From contig NZ_UYJA01000003.1 of the NCBI RefSeq assembly GCF_900618535.1, forward strand, positions 620,001 to 684,000: a stretch of 64,000 nucleotides of DNA, written 5' to 3'. The DNA comes from Pseudomonas bubulae. Its GTDB lineage: Bacteria > Pseudomonadota > Gammaproteobacteria > Pseudomonadales > Pseudomonadaceae. Below the pieces are notes generated by a model. It made no database searches and had not been told where the DNA came from. It worked only from the letters and a program-made list of their open reading frames with translations. Below, piece by piece: positions 1-7,832 of this stretch (within the stretch, counting starts at the first letter, position 1; every line of letters starts with the position of its first letter). The translations under genes and the position numbers were made by a program.

Positions 1-11
1 ACAGGTGAAGC

Positions 12-1385
12 ATGAGTCGCTTTCGTTGGCCGCTGCTGGCCGTTTTCGCACTGCTGGGCGGCTGCATCAATCTGGCGCCTGAGTACGAGCGCCCGCAAGC
101 CCCGGTGGCCGAACAATGGCTGCCGGGCACCGCTACGCCCAAAGGGCAGGTGGCGGCGGACATTCAATGGCAGCAGTTTTTCACCGATCCGCGTCTGGCG
201 CAGTTGCAGACCCTGGCCTTGGCCAATAACCGCGACCTGCGGGTGGCCAGCCTGAATATCGAAAAAGCGCAGGCGCAATACCGTATTCAGCGTGCCGCCT
301 CGTTTCCGGGGATCGACGCCAGCGTCAGTGGCAGTTCCAGTCGGGCCAACAGCAGCACCAGCCACAGCTACAGTGCCGAACTGGGGTTGAGCAGCTACGA
401 AGTGGACGTGTTCGGGCGAGTCAAAAACCTTCAGGACGAAGCGCTGCAATCCTATCTGGCGCTGACCGAAACCCGGCGCAGCACTCAGATCAGCATGGTC
501 GCCGAAGTGGGCACCGCGTGGCTGACGTTGGCGGCGGACAACGAGCGCCTGAAATTGGCACAAGAGACGCTGACCAGCCAGCAGTCCACCTACGAACTGA
601 CCCAGCGCAGCCATGGTTTGGGTGGTTCATCGGGGCTGGCAGTCTCTGAGGCGCAAACCACCGTGGAATCGGCGCGGGTCGATGTGGCCGAATACGCCAG
701 TCAGGTGCTGCAAGATCAGAATGCGTTGCGTCTGCTGGTGGGCAGCGACATCCCGGCCAGCCTGCTGCCGGGCGACAGCCTGGAATCGGCGGCGATGCTG
801 GTGCAAGTGCCAGCCGAGTTGCCGTCCACCTTGTTGCAGCGTCGCCCGGACGTACTGGCCGCTGAACATACCTTGATGTCCGCCAACATCGACATTGGCG
901 CGGCGCGGGCGGCGTTCTTCCCCAGCATCACCCTGACCGCCGGTGCCGGGTCAGCCAGCACCAGCCTGTCGAGCCTGTTCAAGGCCGGCAGCGGCGCGTG
1001 GAGCTTTGCGCCGAGTATCAGCCTGCCGATCTTCGACGCCGGCAGTAATCGGGCTACGCTGGACTCAGCCAAAGTGGAGCGCGAGATACAGGCGCAGACC
1101 TACCAGCTGACCTTGCAGACTGCGTTCAAGGAAGTGGCCGATGCACTGGCGGTGCGCAGCACCCTGGACCAGCGCCTGAGCGCCCAGCAAGCGCTGACCG
1201 AGGCCAGTCGCAAAAGCTACGAGTTGTCGGATGCACTGTACCGCAGTGGTTCGCAAAGCTTTCTTGAAGCACTGGTTTCCCAGCGTTCGCTGTACAGCGC
1301 CGAACAAGACCTGATCACCCTGCGACTGGCCGAACAAAGCAACCGCGTGACGTTATACAAAGTGCTGGGCGGTGGCTGGAACTGA
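12..1385 (+). CDS. RND efflux outer-membrane factor lipoprotein (NodT/OprM family)
   Basis: Outer-membrane channel of a tripartite drug/solute efflux pump. The 457-residue protein starts with a lipoprotein signal whose lipobox LLGGC puts the acylated Cys at residue 18, followed by two outer-membrane-efflux repeats (roughly residues 60-240 and 270-455) that in this family form the TolC-like trimeric barrel and coiled-coil tunnel. The repeat-2 motif LLQRRPDVLAAE is typical of the NodT family. A GGTGAA Shine-Dalgarno lies just before the ATG. Only 11 bases precede the gene, so the expected periplasmic adaptor and inner-membrane pump would lie left of the window; their identity and the substrate cannot be judged. 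Confidence 0.9.
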   Translation: MSRFRWPLLAVFALLGGCINLAPEYERPQAPVAEQWLPGTATPKGQVAADIQWQQFFTDPRLAQLQTLALANNRDLRVASLNIEKAQAQYRIQRAASFPGIDASVSGSSSRANSSTSHSYSAELGLSSYEVDVFGRVKNLQDEALQSYLALTETRRSTQISMVAEVGTAWLTLAADNERLKLAQETLTSQQSTYELTQRSHGLGGSSGLAVSEAQTTVESARVDVAEYASQVLQDQNALRLLVGSDIPASLLPGDSLESAAMLVQVPAELPSTLLQRRPDVLAAEHTLMSANIDIGAARAAFFPSITLTAGAGSASTSLSSLFKAGSGAWSFAPSISLPIFDAGSNRATLDSAKVEREIQAQTYQLTLQTAFKEVADALAVRSTLDQRLSAQQALTEASRKSYELSDALYRSGSQSFLEALVSQRSLYSAEQDLITLRLAEQSNRVTLYKVLGGGWN

Positions 1386-1426
1386 GCGCAGGTTTACCCC
1401 GGATTTTTCATTGAAAAGGAGCTGTC

Positions 1427-3178
1427 ATGATCGCCCTCCAAACCCTGCGCCGGCTATTTCTCGGCAGCACAGTGCTTCTCCTGCAACTGCCGAACCTGGC
1501 CCATGCCGAAACGCCCATCGCCGCGCTGCCCGTGGTCAAACCCGCCATCAGCTGCGCGGCCCTGACCCGGGTTGATCTGCAGGCAATCGGCGGCAAGGGC
1601 AGCCAGGTGGTGTCGGCCAGCGAAACCACCAGCAATGGGGTTACCGCCTGTGAAGTGCAAGGCACGCTGGCGCCGAGCATCGGTTTCAAGGTCATGCTGC
1701 CAACCCACACCTGGACCCAGCGTTATCTGCAAGTGGGTTGCGGCGGCCTGTGCGGGCGGATTTCATTGCAGGTGGGCGCGGCCGAAGGCTGTGCCCCCCT
1801 GAACAGCGGCGGCTTTGTGCTGGCAGCAACCGATATGGGTCACGAGGGCATGGACAACAGTTGGGGCAACGATGCACAAAAACGTGCTGATTTCGCCCAT
1901 CGCGGCGTCCACCTGACGGCATTGGCCGCCAAGCAACTGATTGGCGCCTATTACGGCCAGCAACCTGCGTACGCTTATTTTACCGGCTGCTCCGATGGCG
2001 GGCGCGAAGCCCTGATCGAAGCCCAGCGCTATCCCGACGATTTCAACGGCATCATTGCCGGGGCGCCGGCATTGAATTTTCTGGTGCAGAATTCGATTTA
2101 TCATGCCTGGCAGGCCCGCGCCAATCAGGACGGGGAGGGCAAGGCGATTCTTGTCGCCTCGCGCCTGCCGATCCTGCACCAGGCTGTGCTGCAGCAGTGC
2201 GACGCGCTGGACGGGCAGGTCGATGGTCTGATCAGCGACCCGCGAGCCTGCCGCTTTGATCCAGCAACCGTGCAGTGCAAGGCCTCTGCGACGGACACAT
2301 CGGACTGTCTGAGCGCCAGGGAGGTGGATGCGGCCCGAAGCCTTTATGACGGCCCGCGTGACCCGGCTACCGGTGAACGCCTGACCATTGCCGGGCCACA
2401 GCCGGGTTCCGAACTGGCCTGGGCCGGGGTGTTTGTGCCGGACAGCGTCGATCAGCCGATCAACAGTGAAAAGATGGCCCTGGATGTCTTGCGCAATCTG
2501 GCCTTCGAGCGCAATCCGGGAGCAGATTACAGCCTGGCGGACGTGAAGTTTGATCGCAGCACCCTGGATCAATTGCGCGCCCTGCACCCACTGTATGACG
2601 CCACCAACCCGGATCTGTCGGCATTCGCAGACCGCGGCGGCAAGCTGATCCTGTGGCACGGTTGGGCCGATCAGCATATCTCGCCCCTGAACACCATCGC
2701 CTACCACCAGGCGGTGCAGGTGCAGATGGGCAAGTCGAAGGCCGAGTCCTTCGAGCGGCTTTACCTGCTGCCAGGGGTTTACCACTGTGGTGGCGGTGAA
2801 GGCCCGAGCCTGCTGGACCTGCTGACACCCATGATGTCATGGGTCGAAAAGGGTCAGGCCCCCGCTGCCATTGTGACCTTGCAGGCCAGCAGCAAACAGG
2901 CCGCTGCCAGCGAGTTTGGCGCACCGACCAATCTTCCGGGCCGGGCTGCTGCGGACCAAAAACCGTCAATGATGGCGCCCCGGTCTGTCGCCCAGGACCC
3001 TGCCAACGACGGGCGTACACGCCTGGTGTTTCCGTACCCGGATGTGGCGGTGTATGACGGCAAGGGCGATGTTAAATCGGCCGACAGTTATGTGCGCAGC
3101 CCAAACGCGGTGGATGAAAAAACCCCGCAGTGGCTGGGCTCGGACTTTTTCACGCCCTATGCACCGCTGCAACGCTGA
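1427..3178 (+). CDS. Secreted tannase/feruloyl esterase family protein
   Basis: Predicted carboxylic ester hydrolase of the tannase/feruloyl esterase family, acting on plant phenolic esters; the exact substrate is unknown. A Sec signal peptide covers about residues 1-27 (ending AHA), so export is expected. The family's CS-D-HC catalytic arrangement is complete: Cys188-Ser189 in GCSDGG, Asp415 in GWADQH, and His453-Cys454 in VYHCGG. The length of 583 residues fits the family. It follows the efflux channel gene by 41 bases with a good AAGGAG site (AAAAGGAGCTGTC before ATG), so the two may be cotranscribed. It converges with the AraC-type gene, with 5 bases between the stop codons. Confidence 0.88.
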   Translation: MIALQTLRRLFLGSTVLLLQLPNLAHAETPIAALPVVKPAISCAALTRVDLQAIGGKGSQVVSASETTSNGVTACEVQGTLAPSIGFKVMLPTHTWTQRYLQVGCGGLCGRISLQVGAAEGCAPLNSGGFVLAATDMGHEGMDNSWGNDAQKRADFAHRGVHLTALAAKQLIGAYYGQQPAYAYFTGCSDGGREALIEAQRYPDDFNGIIAGAPALNFLVQNSIYHAWQARANQDGEGKAILVASRLPILHQAVLQQCDALDGQVDGLISDPRACRFDPATVQCKASATDTSDCLSAREVDAARSLYDGPRDPATGERLTIAGPQPGSELAWAGVFVPDSVDQPINSEKMALDVLRNLAFERNPGADYSLADVKFDRSTLDQLRALHPLYDATNPDLSAFADRGGKLILWHGWADQHISPLNTIAYHQAVQVQMGKSKAESFERLYLLPGVYHCGGGEGPSLLDLLTPMMSWVEKGQAPAAIVTLQASSKQAAASEFGAPTNLPGRAAADQKPSMMAPRSVAQDPANDGRTRLVFPYPDVAVYDGKGDVKSADSYVRSPNAVDEKTPQWLGSDFFTPYAPLQR

Positions 3179-3183
3179 GGTCT

Positions 3184-4044
3184 TCAGCCCTCGGCACTGC
3201 GCGCCAGGCTCTGGATGACCTGGGTGAGGATTTCATCCGATAATGGCACATCACTGCGTCGCGCCTGGCGATACTCGCTGGGGGTACTGCCCGCGTATTG
3301 CTTGAATGCGCGGGCGAAGTAGGAGGGGTCCTTGAAGCCGACTTCATAGCCGATACTGGTAATGGGCATCTGGCTGTTGTCGAGCAGGTCCTTGGCGCTG
3401 TCCATGCGCTTGCCCAGTATGTAGTCCATAAAGCCCAGCCCGTAGACTTCCTTGAACAGGCGGCTAAAGCGAAAGGTGGTCATCCCGCAGCGCTTGGCCA
3501 GGTCTTTCTGGTCAATGCTTTCGCAGTAATGCTGATCGATGTACTGCAGCACATTGTGCAGTGCGTTGTGCTTTTGATGGTCGGTGGTCAGGCGGATGCT
3601 GTCGGGCAGAGCAGGACCATGTTCGATCGGCAATGCCTTGTTGTTCCCGGCGGCGCTTCTCAATGTACACAGTTGCTCAAGGGCGTTGAGGTAACGGTTG
3701 ATCTCGGCCGCACTCAAGGGCAGCACCACGTATTCCCAGACTCGCGAACGCATGGCCCAGATCGCAAGCTCTTCGGAGTGCTGCACGGTAAACATGGTGA
3801 TCGGGATAGAGGGCGACTTGAGTTTGATTTCCTGCAACAGGCTGAGCCCCGCCAGGTCGGGGCAGTCAAAATGCATGCAGATCATGTCTGGCACCGGTTC
3901 GCGGTGTTTGTTGGCCCAGGCCCGGGGGGTGTCCAGCAGGCAGTGGCAGGCGGAACGAAAGGGCAGCATGAGGGCTTCAGTGGATTGATTGCGGGTAAGG
4001 TCGAACCATAGGAGATGAGGTTGTTTGACAGCTTCAGATTTCAT
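3184..4044 (-). CDS. AraC-type regulator with degenerate receiver domain
   Basis: Transcription regulator of 286 residues. The C-terminal part (about 160-270) is a two-helix-turn-helix AraC/XylS domain (DLAKRCGMTTFRFSRLF; GYEVGFKDPSYFARAFKQ). The N-terminal ~125 residues align by eye with a CheY-like receiver, but the phospho-acceptor position appears to be His58 (in CMHFDCPDLAG) and the conserved Lys is Leu108 (YVVLPLS). I infer a pseudo-receiver that is not controlled by conventional phosphorylation. No histidine kinase is nearby. It is divergent from the Flp pilin genes and is the only regulator next to the Tad locus, so control of pilus expression is a reasonable guess, not shown. Confidence 0.82.
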   Translation of the reverse strand: MKSEAVKQPHLLWFDLTRNQSTEALMLPFRSACHCLLDTPRAWANKHREPVPDMICMHFDCPDLAGLSLLQEIKLKSPSIPITMFTVQHSEELAIWAMRSRVWEYVVLPLSAAEINRYLNALEQLCTLRSAAGNNKALPIEHGPALPDSIRLTTDHQKHNALHNVLQYIDQHYCESIDQKDLAKRCGMTTFRFSRLFKEVYGLGFMDYILGKRMDSAKDLLDNSQMPITSIGYEVGFKDPSYFARAFKQYAGSTPSEYRQARRSDVPLSDEILTQVIQSLARSAEG

Positions 4045-4192
4045 TCACCTAATCCTTTCTTGTGCAGAGCGCTGTCGGGTTGATAGGTCGAATCAATATG
4101 TACGCGCACTTTCAAGTTGGTTTTTAATTGGATCCGATCAGGGTGTTTGCCTATCTAATTAGTGCAAAAAAATCCTGCTGTTCGACAATAAA

Positions 4193-4239
4193 CTCCTAAC
4201 CGCTCCTTCCACCGATGGCTAGCCTTCAATCAGGCGGTG
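4193..4239 (+). promoter_or_regulatory. Putative promoter/operator of first flp pilin (shared block A)
   Basis: CTCCTAACC, GGCTA 24 bases later and CAATCA 34 bases later, followed by a GGCGGTGC stretch. The same elements with identical spacing precede the second flp gene at 4801. CAATCA lies 59 bases before the pilin ATG. The conservation between two otherwise diverged intergenic sequences suggests a shared promoter or regulator site; which factor binds is unknown. Confidence 0.55.
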
Positions 4240-4285
4240 CATTTAGTAATCGCTTTGGGCAAGCCACTCGAGTGAGGTGAACAAA

Positions 4286-4477
4286 ATGAACTTGCAAACC
4301 ATTAAAACTTCCGTCCAGGCCTTTATTAAGGATGAGAACGGCCTGACCATTGTTGAATACGCCGTGGCCGGTGGCTTGATAACCCTGGGGGCGGTTGCGG
4401 CATTCGTCACCCTGGGTGGCAACGTCAAGGACGCCATTACCAGCCTGGGGTGTGCGGTCAAGGGTACTACCTGCTGA
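4286..4477 (+). CDS. flp: Flp type IVb pilin 1
   Basis: Major subunit of a Tad/Flp pilus, 63 residues as a prepilin. The 19-residue charged leader ends in DENG, and cleavage after Gly19 would give a mature protein starting LTIVEYAVAGG, which has the Flp hallmark Glu+5-Tyr+6. A single hydrophobic helix follows, then a Cys pair at the C terminus (GCAVKGTTC) that could form a small disulfide loop. An upstream in-frame GTG at 4277 exists, but GAGGTG lies 6-7 bases before the ATG at 4286, which decides the start. The gene has its own upstream control block and a terminator-like hairpin at 4614-4674, so it is probably monocistronic. It is a near-duplicate of the pilin at 4895. Confidence 0.93.
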   Translation: MNLQTIKTSVQAFIKDENGLTIVEYAVAGGLITLGAVAAFVTLGGNVKDAITSLGCAVKGTTC

Positions 4478-4613
4478 TGCACGGGCAATGATCACTGGGG
4501 CATGGCTCCTTTGCAGTTGCTGGCTGCCGGTTTGCAGCGCCAATGATACCAACCCGTACATAAGTATCGCTGTTGCTGTGAGGTTGTGAAGATTAAATCC
4601 TGCTATGAAACCC

Positions 4614-4674
4614 CCGGCTTAGTCTGTTGCGCTATACGTCCCCTCTAGCCCAGCACCCTTAAGCCGGTTTTTTT
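4614..4674 (+). terminator. Probable terminator after first flp
   Basis: CCGGCTTA at 4614-4621 pairs with TAAGCCGG at 4660-4667, followed by an uninterrupted run of seven T. The loop of about 38 bases is long for a simple intrinsic terminator and could contain further structure. Confidence 0.55.
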
Positions 4675-4800
4675 GTGCCTGATTAGTTGTAGTACGGATT
4701 GCATATAAAGAGTCTGTTAGTGGCAGTTACCTGCTCTTGAATAGGTGGGGTTTAACTGTTTCTGGGTAATGTCAATAAAGTCCTAGCAGTCAGCAAAAAT

Positions 4801-4847
4801 CTCCTAACCCTCAAATAACCCTCTGGCTAAGATCCAATCAAGCAGCG
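4801..4847 (+). promoter_or_regulatory. Putative promoter/operator of second flp pilin (shared block B)
   Basis: CTCCTAACC at 4801, GGCTA at 4825 and CAATCA at 4835 repeat the arrangement found before the first pilin with the same 24 and 34 base offsets; CAATCA is 60 bases before the ATG. TAAGAT at 4828 could serve as a -10 box in this copy. Confidence 0.55.
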
Positions 4848-4894
4848 CAAATAGCCCTGCTTCTTGATATCAAACATTGAGTGAGGTGGACGAA

Positions 4895-5086
4895 ATGAGC
4901 CTGCAATCAATCAAGACTTCCGTAGTGAAGTTTATCAACGACGAAGATGGCCTGACCATTGTGGAATATGCAGTGGCAGGCGGGCTGATAACTCTGGGCG
5001 CTGTCGCCGCGTTTATCACCCTGGGCGGCAATGTGAAAACAGCAATCACCAGTCTGGGATGTGCTGTCAAGGGCACTGTCTGCTAA
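4895..5086 (+). CDS. flp: Flp type IVb pilin 2
   Basis: Second Flp prepilin, 63 residues, closely similar to the first: a 19-residue leader ending INDEDG, predicted mature start LTIVEYAVAGG with Glu+5, one hydrophobic helix, and C-terminal GCAVKGTVC. Differences sit mainly in the leader and at Lys/Ala positions near the end. ATG 4895 is preceded by GAGGTG; a TTG in the same frame at 4877 is rejected. The prepilin peptidase gene begins 28 bases after its stop, so this copy probably heads the tad operon while the first copy is transcribed alone. Either could be the major pilin; expression would decide. Confidence 0.93.
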   Translation: MSLQSIKTSVVKFINDEDGLTIVEYAVAGGLITLGAVAAFITLGGNVKTAITSLGCAVKGTVC

Positions 5087-5114
5087 CACGATGTCTCCTG
5101 TTGAGGGTGCAGCC

Positions 5115-5633
5115 ATGAGCGAGTTACTGATTGCTCCTGTCGTATTGCTTTTAGGGCTGCTGGGAGTTGCGGTGGTGAGCGATCTTCGCAGTCACCGCAT
5201 TCCCAACCTTCTTGTTTTGCTGGGGCTGGTACTGGGCCTGGTCGGCCAGACCTGGGCCGCAGGCTTTATCGGGTTGGGGCATTCACTGCTGGGCATGCTG
5301 ATCGGTTTCGGAATTTTCCTGCCCATGTACGCCGTTGGCGGGATGGCCGCCGGAGACGTCAAGCTAATGGCCATGGCCGGCGCATTTTTAACCCCCCATG
5401 ACGCCCTCTGGGCTGCGTTTTTCAGCCTGATTGCAGGTGGGGTATGCGGGTTATTGATCGTCCTGGTGCAGGGCCAGGCCCTGCAAACCCTGGGCCGCTA
5501 CTGGTTGATGCTCAGGGCACGCGCCTACTTCCCCCCCCACGCTGCTGAAGTGGCCGGCAAACCTTTCCCTTATTCGGTCGCCGTTTTGCTCGGCACCTTG
5601 GCCAGCGTCTTTTGGCTGACCTTGGGCCACTAG
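5115..5633 (+). CDS. tadV: Tad prepilin peptidase (TadV/CpaA/FppA-like, A24 family)
   Basis: Membrane-embedded aspartic prepilin peptidase that cleaves Flp leaders after Gly. The 172-residue protein lacks the N-terminal methyltransferase domain of PilD, as is usual for TadV. Both catalytic aspartates are visible: one in VVSDLRSHRIPN near residue 23, the other in the GxGD-type motif GMAAGDVKLMAM near residue 80. Five or six hydrophobic segments are present. I chose ATG 5115 (GAGGGTGCAGCC upstream) over in-frame starts at 5061 and 5091, because the family begins just before the first membrane helix. It precedes the AAA+ ATPase gene by 14 bases. Confidence 0.9.
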   Translation: MSELLIAPVVLLLGLLGVAVVSDLRSHRIPNLLVLLGLVLGLVGQTWAAGFIGLGHSLLGMLIGFGIFLPMYAVGGMAAGDVKLMAMAGAFLTPHDALWAAFFSLIAGGVCGLLIVLVQGQALQTLGRYWLMLRARAYFPPHAAEVAGKPFPYSVAVLLGTLASVFWLTLGH

Positions 5634-5647
5634 TTCAGGAGAACACC

Positions 5648-6970
5648 ATGTACGCCATCAGCAGCAACCGTGTTTCTCTCGATGAGCGCGAAGCGGTACA
5701 ACTACTGGCTCCACAACCACGGACCATCCTTGAAACCGGATTGGCAGACAATTTTCTCGGTGATCTGGTGTGCAAGCATTTATACGATGCGGGTGTGCTG
5801 GACATGGTGCAGCTGGTGGCGCGACTGGCGCTTACCGGTGCGGTAATGGAAGAAATCCTCACGTTCCTGCGCAAGGACCGTCGCGTCGAAGTACTGGGCC
5901 AGGCAGGGGGGCAGGCCATGCGCTACGGCTTGACCGAGCGCGGCCGCAACAGTGCCCGCGATGCCCTGGCCCGCAGTGGCTACATAGGTGCAGCGCCTTA
6001 CCCGGTGAGTGCCTACCGCTCGCTGCTGAAGTTGCAGACCATTCACCACGGGCGTATCAGCGCCCATGACATGCACCACTGTTTCGGTTCGATGGTGCTG
6101 GCGCAAAGCATGCTCGATCAACTGGGTGTTGCCTTGAATTCCGGGCGCGCCATCATGATTTACGGGCCTGCGGGTACCGGCAAGACCTATGTCAGCAGTC
6201 GGCTGATCCGCTTGTTTGCCGAAGCGATCTGGGTGCCTCATGCCATCGCCATCAATGAATCGGTGATCGAGATCTTTGACCCTCAGGTACACAAGCGCCT
6301 GGGCGATGACGAACATCAAAACGGCTTGATGCTCAACGAGGGCATAGACCGCCGCTTGCTGTGCTGCGAACGGCCGATCGTGATCACCGGTGGTGAGTTG
6401 ACGATGGAACAACTGGATGTGCGTTATGACCCTTATGCCCGTCAGTACCAGGCACCGTTGCAACTCAAGGCCAGTAACGGCCTGCTGATCATCGACGATC
6501 TGGGGCGTCAGCGCATGACCCCGGGCGAGTTGTTGAACCGCTGGATTGTGCCCATGGAAGAGAGGCGAGACTTCCTCAACCTGGGGGGCGGGCGCCACTG
6601 CGAACTGCCGTTTGACCTGATCCTGGTGTTCTCCACCAACCTCAATCCGCTGGAGCTGGCTGACGAAGCATTTTTGCGGCGCATTGGCTACAAGCTGCAA
6701 TTTGGCTACCTCAAGCCTGGCGAATACGAACGCATCTGGATTCAAGAGACGCAGCGCCTGGGTATCCCCTATGACCCGCTGTTGCTCAGTTTCGTGCTGC
6801 ACGACCTGTATGGCGCCGAAAACATGCCCCTGGTGCCATGTCATCCCCGGGATCTGTTGAATATGGCGTGCGATCGCCAGCGTTATCTGGAGGGGGCGGG
6901 GCCACTGACTACTCAGGAGCTTGAGTGGGCGTGGCGCAACTATTTCGTCCAACTCGATTTTCTTGGCTAA
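5648..6970 (+). CDS. AAA+ ATPase of the tad locus, function unknown
   Basis: A 440-residue soluble ATPase. Residues about 20-110 look like a winged-helix or helical domain (a LTERGRNSARDAL stretch recalls winged-helix wings). The AAA core has Walker A GPAGTGKT at 173-180 and Walker B LLIIDD at 279-284, then a sensor-like STNLNP and an arginine-finger-like FLRRIGYK. It is not TadA or TadZ, and it is not part of the P. aeruginosa tad set as I know it. Its place between the peptidase and rcpC, with AGGAGA before ATG 5648 and a 12-base gap to rcpC, indicates cotranscription and a role in pilus assembly or its regulation. I cannot assign a specific function. Confidence 0.8.
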   Translation: MYAISSNRVSLDEREAVQLLAPQPRTILETGLADNFLGDLVCKHLYDAGVLDMVQLVARLALTGAVMEEILTFLRKDRRVEVLGQAGGQAMRYGLTERGRNSARDALARSGYIGAAPYPVSAYRSLLKLQTIHHGRISAHDMHHCFGSMVLAQSMLDQLGVALNSGRAIMIYGPAGTGKTYVSSRLIRLFAEAIWVPHAIAINESVIEIFDPQVHKRLGDDEHQNGLMLNEGIDRRLLCCERPIVITGGELTMEQLDVRYDPYARQYQAPLQLKASNGLLIIDDLGRQRMTPGELLNRWIVPMEERRDFLNLGGGRHCELPFDLILVFSTNLNPLELADEAFLRRIGYKLQFGYLKPGEYERIWIQETQRLGIPYDPLLLSFVLHDLYGAENMPLVPCHPRDLLNMACDRQRYLEGAGPLTTQELEWAWRNYFVQLDFLG

Positions 6971-6982
6971 GGAGTTACCGTC

Positions 6983-7789
6983 ATGAACTCGCGCACGCTG
7001 ACTTTGATTGTCCTGTCCGTGATCCTCGGGCTGGGGGCTACATGGATGGCCAATAACTGGCTCACGGCACGGCTGAACACCAGCCCTGACGATAACCAGC
7101 AAAACGTGGTGATTGCCACGGTGGAAATCGCTTTCGGGCAGATGATCGAGCCCCAGCAAGTGACGGTGGTGCGCATGCCCAGGGATGCAGCCCCCGAAGA
7201 CGCCTTCGACACCACTGAAAAAGTGGTCGGCAAGATCGCCACCTTCTCCCTGCTGCGCGGCGACATTCTGCGGGGGGCACGGTTGGCCGAGCATATGGGT
7301 GGCAGCACCCTGGCCTCGCTGATCGAACCCAGCAAACGGGCCATCTCGGTGCGGGTGGATGACGTGGTTGGCGTCGGCGGCTTCCTGCTGCCGGGTAATC
7401 GGGTCGACGTGCTGGCAACCCGGCAGGTTGGTAGCGAAGGTAATGCCGAGTCGAAGACCATTCTCCAGGACCTGCGGGTACTGGCTGTTGACCAGACCGC
7501 CAGCACTGACAAGACCCAACCGGTGGTGGTGCGTGCGGTAACCCTGGAGATGACCCCCGCCCAGGCCGAAGTGCTGGTCAAGGGCATGAGCGCTGGCAAG
7601 GTGCAACTGGCCTTGCGCAACCCTCTGGATAACAACAAGACACCCATTGCGGCTGAGCCCGTTGCCATGGCGGCGCCGGTACTGCCGACCGTGATGGCCA
7701 AGCCGGTGGCTCGCCGTCGTGCACCGGCCAATGACGGTGGCGTGATTGTCATCCGCGGTGTCGCGGCCACGGTAGAAAAAGCGATGTAG
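6983..7789 (+). CDS. rcpC: Flp pilus assembly protein RcpC/CpaB
   Basis: Periplasmic Tad component anchored by one N-terminal membrane helix (about residues 5-24). An SAF-type domain (about 45-110, VVIATVEIAFGQMIEP onward) is followed by an RcpC/CpaB core and an Ala/Pro/Arg-rich tail. In characterised Tad systems RcpC works with the secretin RcpA and is thought to help gate or line the outer-membrane channel. In most loci rcpA follows immediately; here only 43 noncoding bases separate rcpC from the tadG-like gene, so the partner is missing at the expected position. Length 268 residues, within the family range. Confidence 0.88.
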   Translation: MNSRTLTLIVLSVILGLGATWMANNWLTARLNTSPDDNQQNVVIATVEIAFGQMIEPQQVTVVRMPRDAAPEDAFDTTEKVVGKIATFSLLRGDILRGARLAEHMGGSTLASLIEPSKRAISVRVDDVVGVGGFLLPGNRVDVLATRQVGSEGNAESKTILQDLRVLAVDQTASTDKTQPVVVRAVTLEMTPAQAEVLVKGMSAGKVQLALRNPLDNNKTPIAAEPVAMAAPVLPTVMAKPVARRRAPANDGGVIVIRGVAATVEKAM

Positions 7790-7832
7790 AGGGTCGGGCA
7801 GCGGCAGCGCAACACTATCAAGGTGAACCATC

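Larger units (their letters stand above)
4478..4894. other. Intergenic region between the two flp genes
   Basis: About 417 bases without a convincing gene. It holds the terminator-like hairpin of the first pilin (4614-4674) and the control block of the second (4801-4847). A 33-codon frame from ATG 4490 has a hydrophobic N-terminus but no good ribosome site, and I do not call it. Confidence 0.6.

Noticed and set aside
4490..4589. 33-codon frame after the first flp gene, with a Cys-rich hydrophobic start
   Set aside because: No convincing ribosome site and only one short frame; the region looks like a leader and terminator. It would need conservation to be called.
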